A DNA stretch of 64,000 nt, taken from contig BRXU01000024.1 in assembly GCA_030267565.1 (NCBI GenBank), positions 195,001-259,000 on the forward strand, written 5' to 3'. This document shows positions 61,166 through 64,000 of the stretch, piece after piece. A program made the position numbers and the translations under genes. The number at the start of each line of letters is the position of its first letter. Position 1 is the stretch's first letter. Below the pieces are notes generated by a model that did not search any database, was not told where the DNA came from, and saw only the letters and a program-made list of their open reading frames with translations. The stretch is from Pleodorina starrii. Lineage: Eukaryota > Chlorophyta > Chlorophyceae > Chlamydomonadales > Volvocaceae.

Positions 61166-62727
61166 TATTAATAGCTCTTAATACTCCTAATACTATTTTG
61201 CAATTTTAAGACCAATAATGTAGTGCATGTATCAGTATGAAAGATGTTGTACTGAGTCCATGGTCCGAGACTGCACCCTGCTGCACTGGCTCCAACAGGC
61301 TCCAACGCATCCATGTGCAATGTAGGAACTTGTTGTCAGTATTAGCCAGAACATTTATTCGGAGCCGAAAACATCTAATTCGCCGTCGGGAGGGAAGCGA
61401 CGACATGATTTTCCGGGAAAATGGGCTTGCGCGTTTTTATGGATGATCAGATTGTATGGTCAAATTTCTCCCTGACCCTACCCGGCCTGCCTAGTATCCC
61501 CCATCAGTGCTGGGGCCCAAATGTCAGCGCTGGCCTACTGAGTCGTCACCTGAACCCTAAGAGACACGACTGGTGCACAACTTGGGGTCGTACACCGGCA
61601 CCCACGAATTCGTAGGTTGGGCGGCCCAGGGGTGGCCAGTCCTAGCACGCGCCTCGCCGCCTCTGCACGGACTTCGTTGCTTGCCTCTGCGCGCGGTCTA
61701 CACGCTTTGCTCGCTCACTTGTCGCGGGTGGTTAGTGCTCTCCGCAGTTTACACAGTTCGTGCGTTTCTTTGTCTCTGTCGCGAGCGGGTGTTGAATGGA
61801 CCTTCACTGATGGAGCCCGCTTCCTAGCTGCGCGTTGTCGTGCGGACGTGGCGTCCTATTGTGGTGGGCCTTGCATCCGTATTTAGGACGTGTCTTTGGA
61901 GCCATGCCCTGGCCGCACATGAACCTTTTGAATAAAGGGCAACTGACTACCTACCTTTCCCTGAATATTCCCGATGCCTCGGCTAATGCGTTGCTTCCGC
62001 TGGTCCATCCACTACACACGGCCTGCTTATACTACACCACACCAAAATCGGGACTGCCGGAGGCCCCTACTTGTAGAAAAGTTGTAAAGGGTACGGAAGA
62101 AAGTCTCCGAGACCCATACCCACCCACCCACCCCCTTGCCGTACAACCACCTTTGGCAGGCCATAACTTTGTTAACCCAGGTCGAAATTCACTTCTGAAA
62201 ACATTGTTTTGTTTCCTAGCCCCCCCCCGACAACAACACGCAATTTATTGATGCATCGACGCCAACATTACAATGTACGGGCTCCAGGGGCTAAGTTTCA
62301 CGCAGGGTTTCACGCCAAGTTACATGGCAGGGTGTATTTCTGCCAAGCTGTACGCGTCTCTTCTGAATTTCCGTTTAGGGGCCTGGCCTTTAGAGGTAAA
62401 TAAGCCTACTGGTCGACAAAGGGTGGAGCGTACATGAAAAGTCTGTGGCAACTTGGTAGAGGTCGAGTATCGTGTACTCATGGATTGTAGCAGTGACCGT
62501 CACCACCTGTTTGTTATTACGTGCATTGAAGTTCTGGTTTCGCGCTTGTGCGCAGATGCTTGTGGGAAGAAACCTACATGTCGTACGGTACGGACATAAA
62601 ATTCCCGTGCAAATGCTGCCTGAAGCCAGTTGAAGCAATACTGGCTCAGGGCGAGCTAGACGTCGAGAGCCACAATTGCAGTTAGAAGTGATCGCACCTG
62701 TACCGTATCCATGTTATATGAATTGCC
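61166..62727. other. Intergenic region upstream of right-edge gene
   Basis: A reverse-strand version of the ACTCAGT...GGAGC block is at about 61247-61300. Frames at 61573-61886 show no domain. The CCCACCCACCC stretch near 62115 resembles ones near 38155 and 56455, but the likeness is weak. The last few hundred bases should hold the promoter of the next gene. Confidence 0.4.
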
Positions 62728-64000
62728 ATGAGCTGTTTTGGATGCTTTGGCAGCCCTAAGGACCTTCCGTGTAGGGCCGAAGATGCTGGCTCGTTAAAGA
62801 AAAGTTTGCCAGTTGTTCAGGCAGAGAACTGTTATGCGGAGGCGCAGGCCACTGCTGTCCAAAAACCTACCTTTGTCCCAGCAGCAGAGTCTCCAACTGT
62901 TACACATGTAGATGCGGATGCTGTCCAGGCGGAACCTCTGCCCCCTCCACCTCCGTGGCGATCGCGTGAGGTACGGCCGCTTAACAGCTTGGTTGTGTTA
63001 CATTTGTTGTGTTGAACGAGTGTGAGGCGTCGTCGTATCTTACAGGAGCTTGCGGAGATAGCCTTGCGGCTCGCGGACGCGTCAGGACCTTGGTTGGAAC
63101 GTGCGCAAACGAGCGCAAGCACGCTGGCAGCTTCTCTTGGGGCCACGTTGGTGAGGTAAGTGCTGGGTGAACTTCTCAAGTAGACTCCGCGGCATGCAGG
63201 ACGGGGTGCCTGCCTGCCCGGCGAGAGGACATCGTCATCAGGACCTTGTGTGCTGTGGACCGATTGGCAGACTGTGGGCGCTTTGCACATACACCTGGGG
63301 CCCATGAAAGGCCCGAGGCACAGAGCGTGATTGGGCACGGGACATTGCGTGGATACGGCCCTTGCTACCGGCAAGCTGGAAACTCGTCCAACCCGGCGTT
63401 GTCGCTCCTGACGAAATCGCCTGGCCTGTTGCAGGAAGGCCGCAGAAGGCCGGCCGCGCACACTGCACGCGGATGTATGGTTGTTGCAGGACGGGAGTCT
63501 GGGGGGCTTTGCAGTCCGCATACCCTTAAGTTTGAGGCCGTTTCGCCCTCTCATCTCTTTGTTCCGTTTGTATCGTCAGCATATGGGCGTTCTCGTCGGA
63601 TAAGTCTACAGCTGTGGTGCTGGCGTCCGGTGGAGCCTTGCGGATGATGCAGCCCCAGGGCTACAGCGTCCCGGTAGCGTGCGTGGAGGGACAGCGGGTG
63701 TGCAGCAGCCTGCAGCGGGTCGTGTCCCGCGAGGTAAGGGCCTGCTTGGGGATGCCAGTAGCCCCAATACATCTGCTCTTATAGGGGGAATGCGTCAATG
63801 CAGAATACACGCATCATAAGTAGGGACATACGTCAACGCGCAAGTTTCGCCATTGTTATGGGTTCCCTATCAAACCATGCAAATATGGCATGCTGCGCGG
63901 GGTACCAAGCCCAGATTTGTGCCGGCTAACCATTCTTTTGTCATCTACAGGACATTTGCACCAACTATGTCGTCTCCACTACACCGCTCCCTGCCATAGC
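62728..64000 (+). CDS. Unidentified protein, 5' part (runs off window)
   Basis: Four exons in phase: 62728-62970, 63046-63155, 63580-63733, 63951 to the window end; all junctions GT..AG, about 185 codons visible. The N terminus MSCFGCFG has two cysteines near the start, a typical lipid-attachment (S-acylation) context. It is followed by a low-complexity acidic/Pro segment (PLPPPPPW). Then comes a folded-looking part: ELAEIALRLADASGPWLERA, SIWAFSSDKSTAVVLASGGA, SVPVACVEGQRVCSSLQRVV and DICTNYVVSTTPLPAIA. This could be a small-molecule sensor domain (GAF/PAS-like) ahead of a catalytic domain, but that is a guess from the layout only. Confidence 0.7.

Overview
The window looks like nuclear DNA of a green alga of the Chlamydomonas/Volvox (volvocine, Chlorophyceae) type. 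The grounds are many short exons with GT..AG introns, a plastid ribosomal protein with a transit peptide, an OPR/RAP-like organellar RNA-binding protein, a plant/algal MKP1-type phosphatase, TGTAA polyadenylation signals and an interstitial tract of the algal TTTTAGGG/TTTAGGG telomere type. No bacterial-style operon, CRISPR, rRNA or tRNA was found. Genus and species cannot be fixed from sequence alone.

Layout. 1-11.8 kb is repeat-rich: a 3' fragment of one LINE (about 3570-4860), a dispersed structured repeat (R1), and an array of 5'-truncated copies of a second LINE (6.2-11.1 kb), one of them split by a 749-bp terminal-inverted-repeat element. At 12.0-13.4 kb (minus strand) is plastid ribosomal protein L6. 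Divergent from it, 230 bp away, is the 13-exon spliceosomal U4/U6 snRNP gene PRP3 (13.6-21.8 kb, plus). 22.7-25.9 kb is gene-poor with degenerate AGGATT-type repeats. 25.9-32.0 kb (plus) is a helical-repeat protein with a RAP-like C terminus. Convergent with it is a large kinesin gene (32.7 to at least 48.1 kb, minus, 23 proposed exons), whose introns hold R1, a telomere-like tract and a strong foldback. 48.5-50.4 kb is a 5'-truncated LINE with clear 13-bp target-site duplications. 52.2-56.8 kb (plus) is an MKP1-like MAP-kinase phosphatase with a gelsolin-like domain; its last intron carries a LINE 3' fragment. 56.8-62.7 kb is intergenic with more R1, LINE and low-complexity DNA. From 62.7 kb a gene of unknown function begins and runs off the right edge.

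The five host genes are unrelated housekeeping or signalling genes: plastid translation, splicing, organellar RNA metabolism, microtubule motor, MAPK signalling. They share no pathway. Exon models were built by hand by matching splice phase, and every model I give keeps an open frame throughout. The 5' ends of the kinesin and RAP-like genes remain uncertain. The most unusual signals are in the mobile DNA: a LINE whose 3' end folds into three consecutive hairpins with compensatory base changes between copies, and repeated use of one 5' flanking sequence by differently truncated copies.
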